This document shows positions 1-9,404 of a stretch of 64,000 bases of DNA, piece after piece (position 1 is the first letter of the stretch; the number at the start of each line of letters is the position of its first letter). The notes below the pieces were generated by a model. It was not told the origin of the DNA, did not search any database, and saw only the letters and a program-made list of their open reading frames with translations. A program made the translations under genes and the position numbers. The stretch is from Blattamonas nauphoetae (lineage: Eukaryota; Preaxostyla; Oxymonadida), in the NCBI GenBank assembly GCA_033064195.1, contig JARBJD010000018.1, positions 62,001 to 126,000 on the forward strand, read 5' to 3'.

Positions 1-2
1 CA

Positions 3-3000
3 GACTCAGATGAACTCGAGGGACAACTGGAGTTTGGGATGACATACACAGTGGATGGATTCTCACGAGGAGTGGACTCTGTTCTCTTTGACACTGAACA
101 CATCACTGTGACGACACCTCTGGAACCAGCTCGGTTGACCGAGATTTCGTGCACTGGATCAACAGACCAAAAGAAGAAGGCGACACTCTCAATGAAGGGA
201 TGGATGATGAGAACTGATGAGACATACACGCTCACGCTGAAAGTGAAAGACATGACAAGCAACACTCGACCGACGGTCGAACTGAGGTTCGCATCATCTG
301 AAAGTGGATCAGGATCAGCTGTTCTCTTCTCGACAACATCAACCGAGGTTCAACTGAATTACAACACAACATACGAAGTGATTGGAGTGACTGACTCGAC
401 TCTGACATCAATTCTATTCGAAGATGGACTGTCGTTCACAACGATTGCTGAGCCGACACGTCTTGTGACGATGGAATTTGGATACGATGATGCGAAGAAG
501 AATGCGTTGATTCGGATGACAGGCCGAGTTTTGGATTCTACGAAGGAATACGAGATTGAGCTTCGTGATTCTGGAAACCAGAAGAAAACGATTGAAATGA
601 GATTCAACCCGAAATTGTCTGAATGGGAAGGATCAGCGATTCTGTATTCGCAGTCTGGATCAGTGGAGCTGGAATATGGGATGACATATTCCGTGAGTGG
701 ATTCAAGACGAAAGGGGAGCCATCACCACATCTTTATGAAGTCCTCACAATCACGATTGAGAATGAGCCAAGCCGAATTGAAGGAGTGTCGCGAGTGCTG
801 GATGGAAAGAAGTCGAGGATGATTGTTTCTTTGTCAGGCCGAGAATTGAAGAGTGGGATGGGAAAGATTGGAGTTTGTGGAGGGAGTTCGAAATGGACAT
901 CAGAGACTGAGATAGTTTCTGGTTCAGATGGGAAATGGACGACACAATTTCTGGTTGGCTTCTCAGAAAGCTCGACTGTTCTTGAATATGGATCGACATA
1001 CACACTGCGTGGATTGGATGGGAGTGCGTTCTTCGTGAACGATGGAATCACAATCACAGTTCCCCATCCTCCCGTTGTGAGCTCGATGATCCCAGAATTG
1101 AACACAAGCACGCACAGTTCGTTCCGTGTTGTGATGTCTGGATCTGATTTGCCAGCGTCCGGTTCTTTCACCGCGTCATTCTCTGAAAGTGCTGGAACAT
1201 TTGTGATTTCGTTGTCGGAATCATCGGAATGGAGATCGGACTGGATTGTGGTTTCGAAGCAAAGCGCATTCGAGTTCAACAAGACATACACGCTGACATC
1301 GCTGATTGACTCGTCTTCTGGATCTGCTGATCATCTGTTGTGTTCCGGAGTGACGATGACAACACCTCTCGGACCGACTTTGACTGGATTGGGAGGAGTG
1401 TCTCTGACAGGTGCTTCGCTTGATTGTGTGTCGATTGTTGTGAATGTTGCTCGAATTGTTGCCGACACATTCGAAGTTTCATTGTTGGATGTTGATGACG
1501 CTTGGAAAGTGCCGATCCCGTTGTCGATCTCTTTCTCGTCATGCGATGCGACTGAAGGAGTGATAACACACTCTGTGAGCTGGGACTCTGCGCTGCAATA
1601 TGGTCATCGATACGAGATTGATTCGATGTCGAGTTCGACGATGTCTGTCTCAATTCCGTCTCCAATTATCTTCGAAGTCCCTGTGATGTCGTCCTTTGAC
1701 AACGTCTCGATTGTTCTCAACTCCATCAACACCTTCATCCGCATCCAGCTGTTCGGAAATGGTCTTGTTGGGAAATATGCAGTGACACTCACATCTAATT
1801 TCTCATTCATCGTCACTGCTGAGTCTTCCACATCAGCTGTATCTGAAGAAATGGCACTTGGATGGCCAGACAGCCTTGCATTCGACACTCCATTCTCCAT
1901 CCAATCCATCGTGTCGACGATTCCGGATTCGAGCATTTTCTTGAATGGTTCACTGTCATTCACAACTCCGAAGAAGCAAGATTCACTGTCTCTGTTTGTG
2001 GATGGTCGAACAGGAGAGACGAGTCGGTTTTGTGGAGAATCATCTCGCCCTTGCTCGTCTGTGGAAGTTGGTTGGGAGTTTGTTTCTCAACTTGGAGTAT
2101 CGACACCAACGATTGGGATTGTCCACTCAGCGACACTTGGATCACCGATTCGAGTTGAGAATGGGATGGTTGCACTTCTTTCGAATTTTGGAAATGTTGA
2201 TCCGACACTTCGAATTCCTTCATCTGCTTGTGATCATGCGGAAAGTGGGATGATTGTTGTGTCGTCATCGACACTTGAGATTCGGGATGTTGACATTGTG
2301 ATTGACTCTCTCTCTCCTTCGTTCGTTCTCCTGTCTGCACAGAACTCGAACTTGACGCTGAAAGAAGGATCATTTGTTGGACCACAATCAACACCTTCGT
2401 CAAACGATGAGTTGTCTGAAGAGATGTGCGAATGGACGAGTGGAATTCTTCAGCTGGACCACTGCACCTCATCGATCACTGACACGAAACTGAACCATCT
2501 TTCATTTGGAGCAATCAACATGAGGAACGGGTCACTGGAAGTTGTGACAAGTTCATTTCATGCCAACACGCCAAAACTATCATCTTTCACATCGCTCCGT
2601 CGAAACATCCACTGCTCGGAAGATGGACACATCGAAATTGGGAGTCTGACTGGAGGGGATGGAACCGGAGACGATCGTTCAACTTGGATTGCAGGTGAAA
2701 GTTGCGTGTTGTCTGGAAAGGAATCCATCACCAGTTCGTCGTTCTTCGTTCCCTCGCTGATTTCGGGATCATGCACAAGTTCGTTCACTTCAAAAACGAA
2801 GTCATTCGCGATCACCATTGTCGGAAAGACACTGATTCCTTGTGGCTTGACATTGGAAGTGTTTGAGCTTTCGAAAGATGGAAGAGAGGGACAGCCTCGC
2901 TCCTTCGAACTGAATCTGAACTCGACGACATCGTTCTCAGAGAAAGAGATTGTTCTCTCACTTTCTGAGTCTTCGTTGCCCACTTTCGCGAAGTCTCTGG

Positions 3001-4097
3001 AATGGCGTGGTCGTCTTGTCTATGGACGAGATCTTCACACCGATAACTCGTTTGTGATCCAAGCGAGCAGTTCTGATCGATTTGCTCAAGCGATGAAAGA
3101 CAACATGAAATGGTGGATTCCTGCGTTGATTGTTGTTTGTGTGCTGCTCATCGTCCTCATCGTGATTGTGATTGTGTGCATTCGTCGCAAACCGAAGAAA
3201 AGGGGAGAAGAGCAACAGAAGTCACAGTCTGAAATGGAGGAGCAAATTGAGATGAAGGTGGATGAGGAGGGATTGGGCACGATTGTTGGAAATGGATCCA
3301 CACAGCCGATTGGAGGTCTTGTGACCGGAATGGACCAGTCGTTCGGTCCACCGACGAAGGAAGGGCAAGCGATGAGCAGAGGGAACGATGGAGATGAGAC
3401 AGAGATGGGAGTGACAGTGATTGGAACTGGTGATGGAGTTGCTGAGACGAGAACACTCCAAAAGTTCGAAACACTGTACGACAGACTGCACACGACGAAT
3501 CGAGAAGTGAACAAGAAAGGGATGATGGAGTCGATTGTGCGTGGTCTTCAGAACGCAGCTCGTATCAACTCGACATCTCAGCTGTTTGCGTGTCTGACGT
3601 CTCGATGGGTTCTGATTGACTCAAACGAACAGACTTGGCTGAAACTGAAGTCGCCGTCGTTGCAGATGGCTGGTGAAGACCAAAACACTCTTCAGAATCC
3701 AACATCGATTGTGTCGAAGGGTCGGGAGGAAGCAGAAGAATCGAAGAGATGGTCGGCACCAGAAACTGCGAATGAAGTCGCAAGCGTGGATGTGAAGAAA
3801 GTGTTGGTTTTTCGGCTTGGCCTTGTGCTGTGGGAGATTGAGACAGGTCAAGTGCCGTTTCGGGAACTTGATGCAGTGAATGCACAGCGACAGATAGGGA
3901 CTGGGATTCTGCCTCGAATGGAGAGCATCAAGAATTCGAAACTGGTTGATCTTTTGACGCACTGCCTTTCATTCCAACCCGACGACCGACCAACACTGGA
4001 TGACGTTGGGAAAGAGCTTTCGGAAGTGTTTGGAGATGGAAAACAGGATCTCATCTCCAAAATCGCTGTCGAAGCACACGTCAAAATCGAGCAGTGA
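3..4097 (+). CDS. Surface protein paralog 1: beta-sandwich repeats, beta-helix, TM helix, C-terminal pseudokinase (5' partial)
   Basis: The reading frame is open from the left edge, so the N-terminus is missing; compared with paralog 3, roughly 800 residues should lie upstream. Counted from the first Met (base 39), residues 1-650 hold Ig-like repeats of about 100 residues, each with a GSA-L-Y strand and a conserved 'LEYGMTYSVSGF'-type strand. A cap motif 'FCGESSRPCSS' (about 660-675) opens a beta-helix-like stretch to about 900. A single membrane helix follows (about 1022-1050, 'MKWWIPALIVV' then basic residues). The cytoplasmic tail ends in a kinase-like lobe (about 1140-1340) that keeps an APE-like 'SAPE', 'FRLGLVLWEIETGQVPF' and 'DDRPTL' but shows no HRD or DFG. 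I infer a cell-surface adhesin or receptor with a catalytically dead kinase domain. No intron is seen. Confidence 0.85.
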   Translation, partial: DSDELEGQLEFGMTYTVDGFSRGVDSVLFDTEHITVTTPLEPARLTEISCTGSTDQKKKATLSMKGWMMRTDETYTLTLKVKDMTSNTRPTVELRFASSESGSGSAVLFSTTSTEVQLNYNTTYEVIGVTDSTLTSILFEDGLSFTTIAEPTRLVTMEFGYDDAKKNALIRMTGRVLDSTKEYEIELRDSGNQKKTIEMRFNPKLSEWEGSAILYSQSGSVELEYGMTYSVSGFKTKGEPSPHLYEVLTITIENEPSRIEGVSRVLDGKKSRMIVSLSGRELKSGMGKIGVCGGSSKWTSETEIVSGSDGKWTTQFLVGFSESSTVLEYGSTYTLRGLDGSAFFVNDGITITVPHPPVVSSMIPELNTSTHSSFRVVMSGSDLPASGSFTASFSESAGTFVISLSESSEWRSDWIVVSKQSAFEFNKTYTLTSLIDSSSGSADHLLCSGVTMTTPLGPTLTGLGGVSLTGASLDCVSIVVNVARIVADTFEVSLLDVDDAWKVPIPLSISFSSCDATEGVITHSVSWDSALQYGHRYEIDSMSSSTMSVSIPSPIIFEVPVMSSFDNVSIVLNSINTFIRIQLFGNGLVGKYAVTLTSNFSFIVTAESSTSAVSEEMALGWPDSLAFDTPFSIQSIVSTIPDSSIFLNGSLSFTTPKKQDSLSLFVDGRTGETSRFCGESSRPCSSVEVGWEFVSQLGVSTPTIGIVHSATLGSPIRVENGMVALLSNFGNVDPTLRIPSSACDHAESGMIVVSSSTLEIRDVDIVIDSLSPSFVLLSAQNSNLTLKEGSFVGPQSTPSSNDELSEEMCEWTSGILQLDHCTSSITDTKLNHLSFGAINMRNGSLEVVTSSFHANTPKLSSFTSLRRNIHCSEDGHIEIGSLTGGDGTGDDRSTWIAGESCVLSGKESITSSSFFVPSLISGSCTSSFTSKTKSFAITIVGKTLIPCGLTLEVFELSKDGREGQPRSFELNLNSTTSFSEKEIVLSLSESSLPTFAKSLEWRGRLVYGRDLHTDNSFVIQASSSDRFAQAMKDNMKWWIPALIVVCVLLIVLIVIVIVCIRRKPKKRGEEQQKSQSEMEEQIEMKVDEEGLGTIVGNGSTQPIGGLVTGMDQSFGPPTKEGQAMSRGNDGDETEMGVTVIGTGDGVAETRTLQKFETLYDRLHTTNREVNKKGMMESIVRGLQNAARINSTSQLFACLTSRWVLIDSNEQTWLKLKSPSLQMAGEDQNTLQNPTSIVSKGREEAEESKRWSAPETANEVASVDVKKVLVFRLGLVLWEIETGQVPFRELDAVNAQRQIGTGILPRMESIKNSKLVDLLTHCLSFQPDDRPTLDDVGKELSEVFGDGKQDLISKIAVEAHVKIEQ

Positions 4098-4846
4098 GCA
4101 GTTCATCTCTTTGCGACTTCTCGCATGGTTCACGTTCTTCGATCTCTGACTCTCCTCAGACCACACCTCAATTGTCCTTGATTTCTTTCACTTCACAATC
4201 ATCTCTTTCCTTCCACTCATCATTCGTTTTCTTCATCAGTGTCGTCTCTGATCGCGTGTGTGTTCTCGACGTTTCGCGACGTTTGATGAAGTCACAGTCG
4301 AAAACACAACTCGCTCTGTCTCGACAAGTGACGATTCTTTCTTCTCTCCGAGACATATTCATCGTTACTCTTCGTTTCTGCCGATCTTCGTTTCGATCTC
4401 ACTTGCCCTCGTTTGAGATATGCCGACACTCCAACACACTCTTTTGGTTGGATTCTTCATTCTCGCTTCTCTTTTCGTTGTAATCCTCACTCTTTCTCGT
4501 TCTGACATTGTCGTCGAGCCGTTCTTTCCTTCTTCTTCGAAGAAATGATTGCCACCAGTCTGTTCTCGATCTATCGACTGCAACAGTTGGACGGATGTTT
4601 CTTTCTTCGTGCCCTTTCTCTTTTGTGCTTGAATCGTTTCCCATGACACTGTTTCGTTGGTCGACATCATGCGATACACGAAACTCGAAGCCTTCCTTGC
4701 CTATTTATCCGTTTCTTCCCGTACCATCTTCAAGAGTCGATTCGGCTCATTCTTTTAAGGTGTCCACTAACTATTTTTAAGAGTTGATCATTCACCCTTC
4801 ACACTTTTTCCCTCTTTGACCAAATCGCTTCTTTGTCGAACTGGCT
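4098..4846. other. Intergenic region between paralog 1 and the beta-helix gene
   Basis: This pyrimidine-rich stretch follows the stop codon of paralog 1. The short open frames in it have no recognisable domain and look like chance. Presumably it holds the 3' UTR of paralog 1 and the promoter of the next gene; I see no RNA gene or repeat. Confidence 0.6.
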
Positions 4847-6001
4847 ATGGGGCTTAAAATGGACGATGCAGCAGGCACGATGGACGACCCGTTCAAGACA
4901 CTGCATCGCTGCTTCGTGGAAACAGCACAAACAGATGGATCATTCGCTGTGGTTGTGGTTGAGCGAGCTCGGATCGGAGAGAGGTGTTTGCTGGCGGATC
5001 GGCCAGGATGGTCGATGGAAGTGAGTGGAAGTGGAAGTGGAAGTGGAGGGTTGTCTCAAAGCGAAGTGCTGTGCAGTGTGAGTGAGGAGGAGAAGCAGCC
5101 AGGAACATCCTCATCAGCACATCACGCGATGATCACACTGAGCGCACAGTCACTCTCTTTCTTCGATATTCTGTTCTCTTCATTTTGTGGGCCTCGCTGG
5201 ATGGGGTTTGTCTTCTCGCTGCTGGGATCGTCTCAGCTGACTCTGTCGTCTTGCTCGCTCTCGTCGCTGTCTCCTGTCGCTGTCTCTCTCGTGTCGGCAT
5301 CTGCCTCATCGTCGTTCTCAGCGTCGAGCCTTTCGATGAGGGATGTGTCGTTTGTTGGGAAGGCAGGGCTGGTGAAGTTTGTGGATGCGAGCAGAATCTC
5401 ACTGACATCGTGCTCGTTCTCGTCGGTGTCGTTGGAAGAAAGAGGGCTGCTGTGGGGGACGACTCTTGGTGGGTTTGATGTTCAGAACAGCGAGTTCACA
5501 TCGTTCAGTGGAAGCGAGTTCGGAAGTGTGATTCGAGTTGAGATTGTGGGAATCACCGCGAAGATCACGAATTGCAGCTTCACGAGATGCTCAACGCGGG
5601 TGGGGATGGGAGAGAAGGGCTCGCGAAGGGTGGTTGGGGGAGGATGTGTGGTGGTTGAGATGATGAAACGAACGATCTCAACTCGTCACCTTCGCTCTTC
5701 CTCTGTCGACCTCGCTCTGTCATCGTTCTCGGATTGCACACTGACGAACACTGACAGATCGTTGCCAGACCAATCGTTGTCTTCATTTGTGGGTGGGAGT
5801 GGATTCTTGATTTTTGGGAACAGTCGGACAGACTCAGCGATTGTTCAGAAAGTTCGAGTGAGTGGCTGTGTGTGCGTGGGGTTCGGAAAGAGTGGTGGGT
5901 TTGATGGGGGAGTTGTGGTTGGTCTTGGATTCGCGCTGTTGACCGATCGACGTGGGAGTTGTGTTGTGGATAGCGGAATGGGGAGCATTGAACTGCGATG
6001 A
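4847..6001 (+). CDS. Beta-helix-like surface protein (short, possibly a partial copy)
   Basis: This is a 384-residue frame. Near the N-terminus is 'DDPFKTLHRCF', which resembles the 'P-F-K-T-L' cap that opens many right-handed beta-helix domains. From about residue 95 it is rich in Ser, Val, Leu and Asn with recurring 'LTSCSFSSVS'-type strands, as expected for beta-helix rungs. There is no signal peptide, membrane helix or kinase domain, so it may be a shortened relative of the large surface proteins or a gene whose 5' part is missing. Its last 75 codons are almost duplicated at 22146-22370. Both copies lie just upstream of a large surface-protein gene, which marks an ancestral duplication of the pair. 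Function unknown. Confidence 0.65.
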   Translation: MGLKMDDAAGTMDDPFKTLHRCFVETAQTDGSFAVVVVERARIGERCLLADRPGWSMEVSGSGSGSGGLSQSEVLCSVSEEEKQPGTSSSAHHAMITLSAQSLSFFDILFSSFCGPRWMGFVFSLLGSSQLTLSSCSLSSLSPVAVSLVSASASSSFSASSLSMRDVSFVGKAGLVKFVDASRISLTSCSFSSVSLEERGLLWGTTLGGFDVQNSEFTSFSGSEFGSVIRVEIVGITAKITNCSFTRCSTRVGMGEKGSRRVVGGGCVVVEMMKRTISTRHLRSSSVDLALSSFSDCTLTNTDRSLPDQSLSSFVGGSGFLIFGNSRTDSAIVQKVRVSGCVCVGFGKSGGFDGGVVVGLGFALLTDRRGSCVVDSGMGSIELR

Positions 6002-6160
6002 TTCTGTACTCTGCTCTGAATGCAATGGGATGGAGTGAAATCAACGCCCTTCTGAAGAAATGCCCTCATCGTCCCTCGAACATTGTTCTTTATCTCCAGA
6101 TTGACTCAGATTATTTGTGATTTTTCTTTCCTTCCTTTTTCTTATTTTTGCTGTTAATTG

Positions 6161-6572
6161 GGCTTAATCATACCCCGTGCCCCCTCACCAAAATTTTCAA
6201 ATATGTCTGGTTTTTAATATATAACACACTTTTGATGAAATTTTGTGATTTTGAGGGCGAAAAAAAGTTGCACTTTTTGGCCCGATCCAGCCCATTATTT
6301 GTTTCAACACTTCACAAAGATCCTTTTTTCTATGGTACTTTTGAGAATTCACCAATAGTCTTCACAGCCCCCCCTGCTCTTGAGCGGGGGGCTGTGAAGA
6401 CTATCCGACATTATGAAAAAGTGTCTGGAAAAAGGATCGGGTGAAGTGTAGATAAATCCATAACTCCAAAACCCGGTCTCAAATCGAGAAATAATTGTTA
6501 AAACATCGTGAAGTGATATTAAACAAAGCTCCTCTTAAAATATTGGAGGGGGGCACGGGGTCGGATTATGCC
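6161..6572. mobile_element. 412-bp MITE-like element with 8-bp target duplication
   Basis: The sequence GTTAATTG occurs at 6153-6160 and again at 6573-6580. Between them the ends are inverted repeats: GGCTTAATC... on the left matches the complement of ...GATTATGCC on the right, followed by a shared CCCCGTGCCCCC block. The centre folds into a perfect hairpin (6354-6404). The equivalent place in the duplicated copy near 22.48 kb runs straight through without the insert. It has no coding capacity, so it must be non-autonomous. The 8-bp duplication fits a hAT-type mobiliser. Confidence 0.85.
6354..6404. repeat. Perfect GC-rich hairpin inside the MITE
   Basis: Two complementary arms of about 20 bases (ATAGTCTTCACAGCCCCCC and its reverse complement) flank a short loop. 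They sit at the centre of the 412-bp element and are themselves flanked by weaker inverted sequence, making most of the element one imperfect palindrome. Confidence 0.9.
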
Positions 6573-6676
6573 GTTAATTGACATATCACATCATCTTTTT
6601 TTCTAGTTTCAGAAACAATTCAAAATTAAGCAAATAATGGCGAGATCCAATCTCCTAGAAACTCAACCATCATACA

Positions 6677-6867
6677 ATGAATCTGTTTCATCTGCTAACA
6701 ACAACAATCACACTCACACTAGCTTCGGGCGGATTGGAAACAGAAACTATATCCCTCCACCTGTTCCTGGACGAGCAAAACGACAAGTCGAATCACCAAA
6801 ATCAGAATGGAAATGAAATTCTTCGTCTTCCCAATGGCATATTCTCTTCATGTGGATACCCAGTGAT
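6677..6867 (+). CDS. Surface protein paralog 2, piece 1: signal peptide and N-terminus
   Basis: The frame starts with a clear signal peptide ('MNLFHLLTTTITLTLASGG') and runs to '...SSCGYPVI', where a 2.5-kb element begins. The next codons of the gene (ATA TCA AGG) are found at 9405, immediately after that element and in the same frame. Paralog 3 has the same junction undivided (CCAGTGATTTCAAGG near 26370), which shows the true uninterrupted sequence. The short frame that reads on into the element to 6892 ends in an element-derived stop. Confidence 0.85.
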
Positions 6868-7199
6868 AGACCCTCCACAAACCCGTTTTTAAATATAAAC
6901 CCGTTTTAATTCAGACTTTATTTGTTCGAAGAGGATTTACTGGCAGTGTCACTAAGCTTGGTTCATTTGAAATTTGTCGCAGTATCTAAGCAATCAGGAT
7001 TGTTTCAATAAAATGTGAAAGACTTCATCAAAGAATGGGTTGGTTGATCCTTTTAATTCTCTCACTGGCCTTGTACCCGCAAATCGTATTCTTTTCACTT
7101 AATGATGTCACTCTCTCTGGAATTCCGCGCTTTGCCGTATTTGAATCGTTTTTCATTCTCATGAACAAGACTTCTTGAACGTACAAATATGGATGTGAG

Positions 7200-7950
7200 A
7201 TTGCTTTCTAGTTTTGCTAGCAACAGGATATTTTCCCATTCCATCTGAACTCTCCCACTCTTCAACAAATTCCAGGTGGTGAACTCTCGTTACTTCTGGA
7301 AAAGGGAGGTGAGATTTAACCTCTGCAACAATCAATCGTGAATCCTCAAAAAAAACCCTTTTCTATACTCACCTGTCAAAGAAGGCAGTTTTAACAAAGC
7401 TAGGAAGGCTATACTTTGAGATCATGATGACCCAGGCAATGTTTGGCATGAAACGGAACCGCAACTGCCCTCCAGCATTTCTGAATTCAAGCGATGCAAA
7501 ACGACTCTCTGGGTATGAACACAATCAACTAGAATAAAACTGTGATCAGAAATGGGACAACCTCTTACTAAACCTAGTACTGATGCTCAACGCTGCTATC
7601 ACCCACTCTCCATTCGGCGAGGCCGCCGACGTGTCTCTGAAACCGAACATATTCTTAGATTGACCCATACCTCCAATTGTCCTCGCTCGACACTGCAAAT
7701 CTGGTGCTGAACCTGTAAAACTAGCAAAGAGTGGACACGGATCACGGAAGGACCAGATCCTGAAGTGGAGCGGCTGCTCGGCCAGATCAACCACACAATC
7801 GAACCAACATCCATCACCGACCACCACATCCCAAAAATGGACAGAGGTAACATGGTCGCTGAGCAGATGTAGAATCGTACAATGCCACAGCACTGGTTGG
7901 ACAGGACGTAGCAGACCGACATAGCCACGAACTCCAGTACGCTTCTTACA
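7200..7950 (-). pseudogene. Unidentified intron-containing gene fragment carried in the element
   Basis: The minus strand shows coding-like exons with GT-AG borders. One around 7375-7510 contains 'AGGQLRFRFMPNIAWVI' and ends in a GTGAGT donor. Another around 7590-7830 contains 'LHFRIWSFRDPCPLFASF' and 'GFRDTSAASPNGEW'. I do not recognise the family. Because the exons sit wholly between the inverted ends of the element, I read them as captured host sequence; whether they are still expressed cannot be told. Confidence 0.4.
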
Positions 7951-8276
7951 GAACGGTCGAAGAAGGGCGGGGAGGAGGAGGGTATTATGACGCGGCCATC
8001 AAAAGTTACGATTGGACTCGAACATCATCACAAACAAGCCGCAGTCACGAAAACTTTCCGCTCATCATCCTCTCCACATCCACTCCCAACTCAGCTACAC
8101 TCTTCAACTCATCAAACCCACACAAACTCCATCACTGCTCCCTCACATTCCTCCAACCGTATTTCCATGATTTCTCGCCAACTTGTTCAGAAGTCTGGAC
8201 GAGACTGACAAGATCGATACGACGGAGGTGAGAGACAACTTCGCCACTTGGGAGGACAGTCGTCTCGACTAGGCCC

Positions 8277-8450
8277 CACATTGGACCATCCTCACACATC
8301 TGGCCTCACTTTGGACCATCCTCACACACCTTGTCTCACTTTGGACCATCCTCACACACCTGGCCTCACTTTGGACCATCCTCACACACCTGGCCTCACT
8401 TTGGACCATCCTCACACACCTGGCCTCACTTTGGACCATCCTCGCTCATC
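8277..8450. repeat. 30-bp minisatellite, about 6 copies
   Basis: The unit reads TTGGACCATCCTCACACACC followed by TGGCCTCACT and repeats with few changes. Because 30 is a multiple of three, it creates a spurious open frame (LTLDHPHTPG repeated). Confidence 0.9.
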
Positions 8451-9123
8451 CTCACACTGAACGTGTGCTACTCTTTGTGTGATTCTGTTCAGATTCGTCT
8501 AGAGTCGTCATGGATGGCACTCTCAGTGAAAGCAAACGCTTTCCCGAAAGTAAAAAAGGACTCGGAATTCAAAAACTATGTCAGCTGTTCTTTATCTCAC
8601 TTACTCTCTCTCTTCTTTGTGAATGGAAAGGCTGAACTGAACGACATTTCTGATGTTGATAGAAAGCTGATGATCGGAGTCTGTTCGTTCTGATTCTCTC
8701 AATATCATCATTTTTCAAGTCTTCTCATTCAGTTCTCTCTCGCTGTACCAGGAACTACCATCCAAATCAATACCGTCACCAACCTCGCTGAAAACGCGAA
8801 GACCAACGAATCGGAAGACATGAACAAAACATCGAAACGTAATGAAGCAGTCCAGATGGTTCAAATTATGGAAAAGCACGATCTCCACGCAACAACGGGC
8901 AAGGACAAGCAGCCGTCTGAAGATGATCAGAATCAGCCCGTTGGGGAGATACTCACGCAGGAACTATTCCTGTCGAACCACAAGCAACCATCGAACCTTC
9001 CCAATCCTGAACCGAACCAGTCGAGTCAGCAGTTATCCACTTCATCAGCATCGGTCCTATCAATACTGTCTCCTTTGAATCATTCTTTGTCGACATCTTT
9101 GTCATCTCACCCATTAATTCCCT

Positions 9124-9403
9124 GAACAGTTTTCTCCATAAATTTCGATGTCAAATCACATTTGAGAGTTAATATACAAAAAACGTGCACTATAGTTCGA
9201 ATTCTGGGTCTAGGTGAATAAAAACGGGTTTGTATATTTTTGACGGGTTTGTGGAGGCACTATGAACAGTTTTCTCCATAAATTTCGATGTCAAATCACA
9301 TTTGAGAGTTAATATACAAAAAACGTGCACTATAGTTCGAATTCTGGGTCTAGGTGAATAAAAACGGGTTTGTATATTTTTGACGGGTTTGTGGAGGCAC
9401 TAT
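9124..9403. repeat. Tandem duplication of the element's terminal 140 bp
   Basis: Bases 9124-9263 and 9264-9403 appear identical; both begin GAACAGTTTTCTCC and both end with the right terminal inverted repeat GTGGAGGCACTAT. The element therefore carries two adjacent copies of its right end. Confidence 0.9.
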
Positions 9404-9404
9404 G

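Larger units (their letters stand above)
6868..9401. mobile_element. 2.5-kb terminal-inverted-repeat element inserted in paralog 2
   Basis: The left end AGACCCTCCACAAACCCGT is an inverted match of the right end (ACGGGTTTGTGGAGGCACT). The flanks share TGAT on both sides, so the target duplication is about 4-5 bp. Comparison with paralog 3 defines the empty site. There is no recognisable transposase. The interior carries a 30-bp minisatellite, intron-containing coding-like pieces on the minus strand, and a tandem duplication of its right-end 140 bp. It is therefore probably non-autonomous with cargo. Confidence 0.8.

Noticed and set aside
734-1291. Minus-strand frames opposite paralog 1, and similar ones opposite paralogs 2 and 3
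   Set aside because: They are complementary shadows of the conserved repeats, recur at the same relative place in each paralog, and have no start context or domain.
6148-6444. 98-codon frame across the MITE
   Set aside because: It is formed by the inverted-repeat and hairpin sequence and is absent at the empty site near 22.48 kb.
8248-8693. Overlapping frames with LTLDHPHTPG repeats
   Set aside because: They are generated by the 30-bp minisatellite; the downstream part has no recognisable domain.
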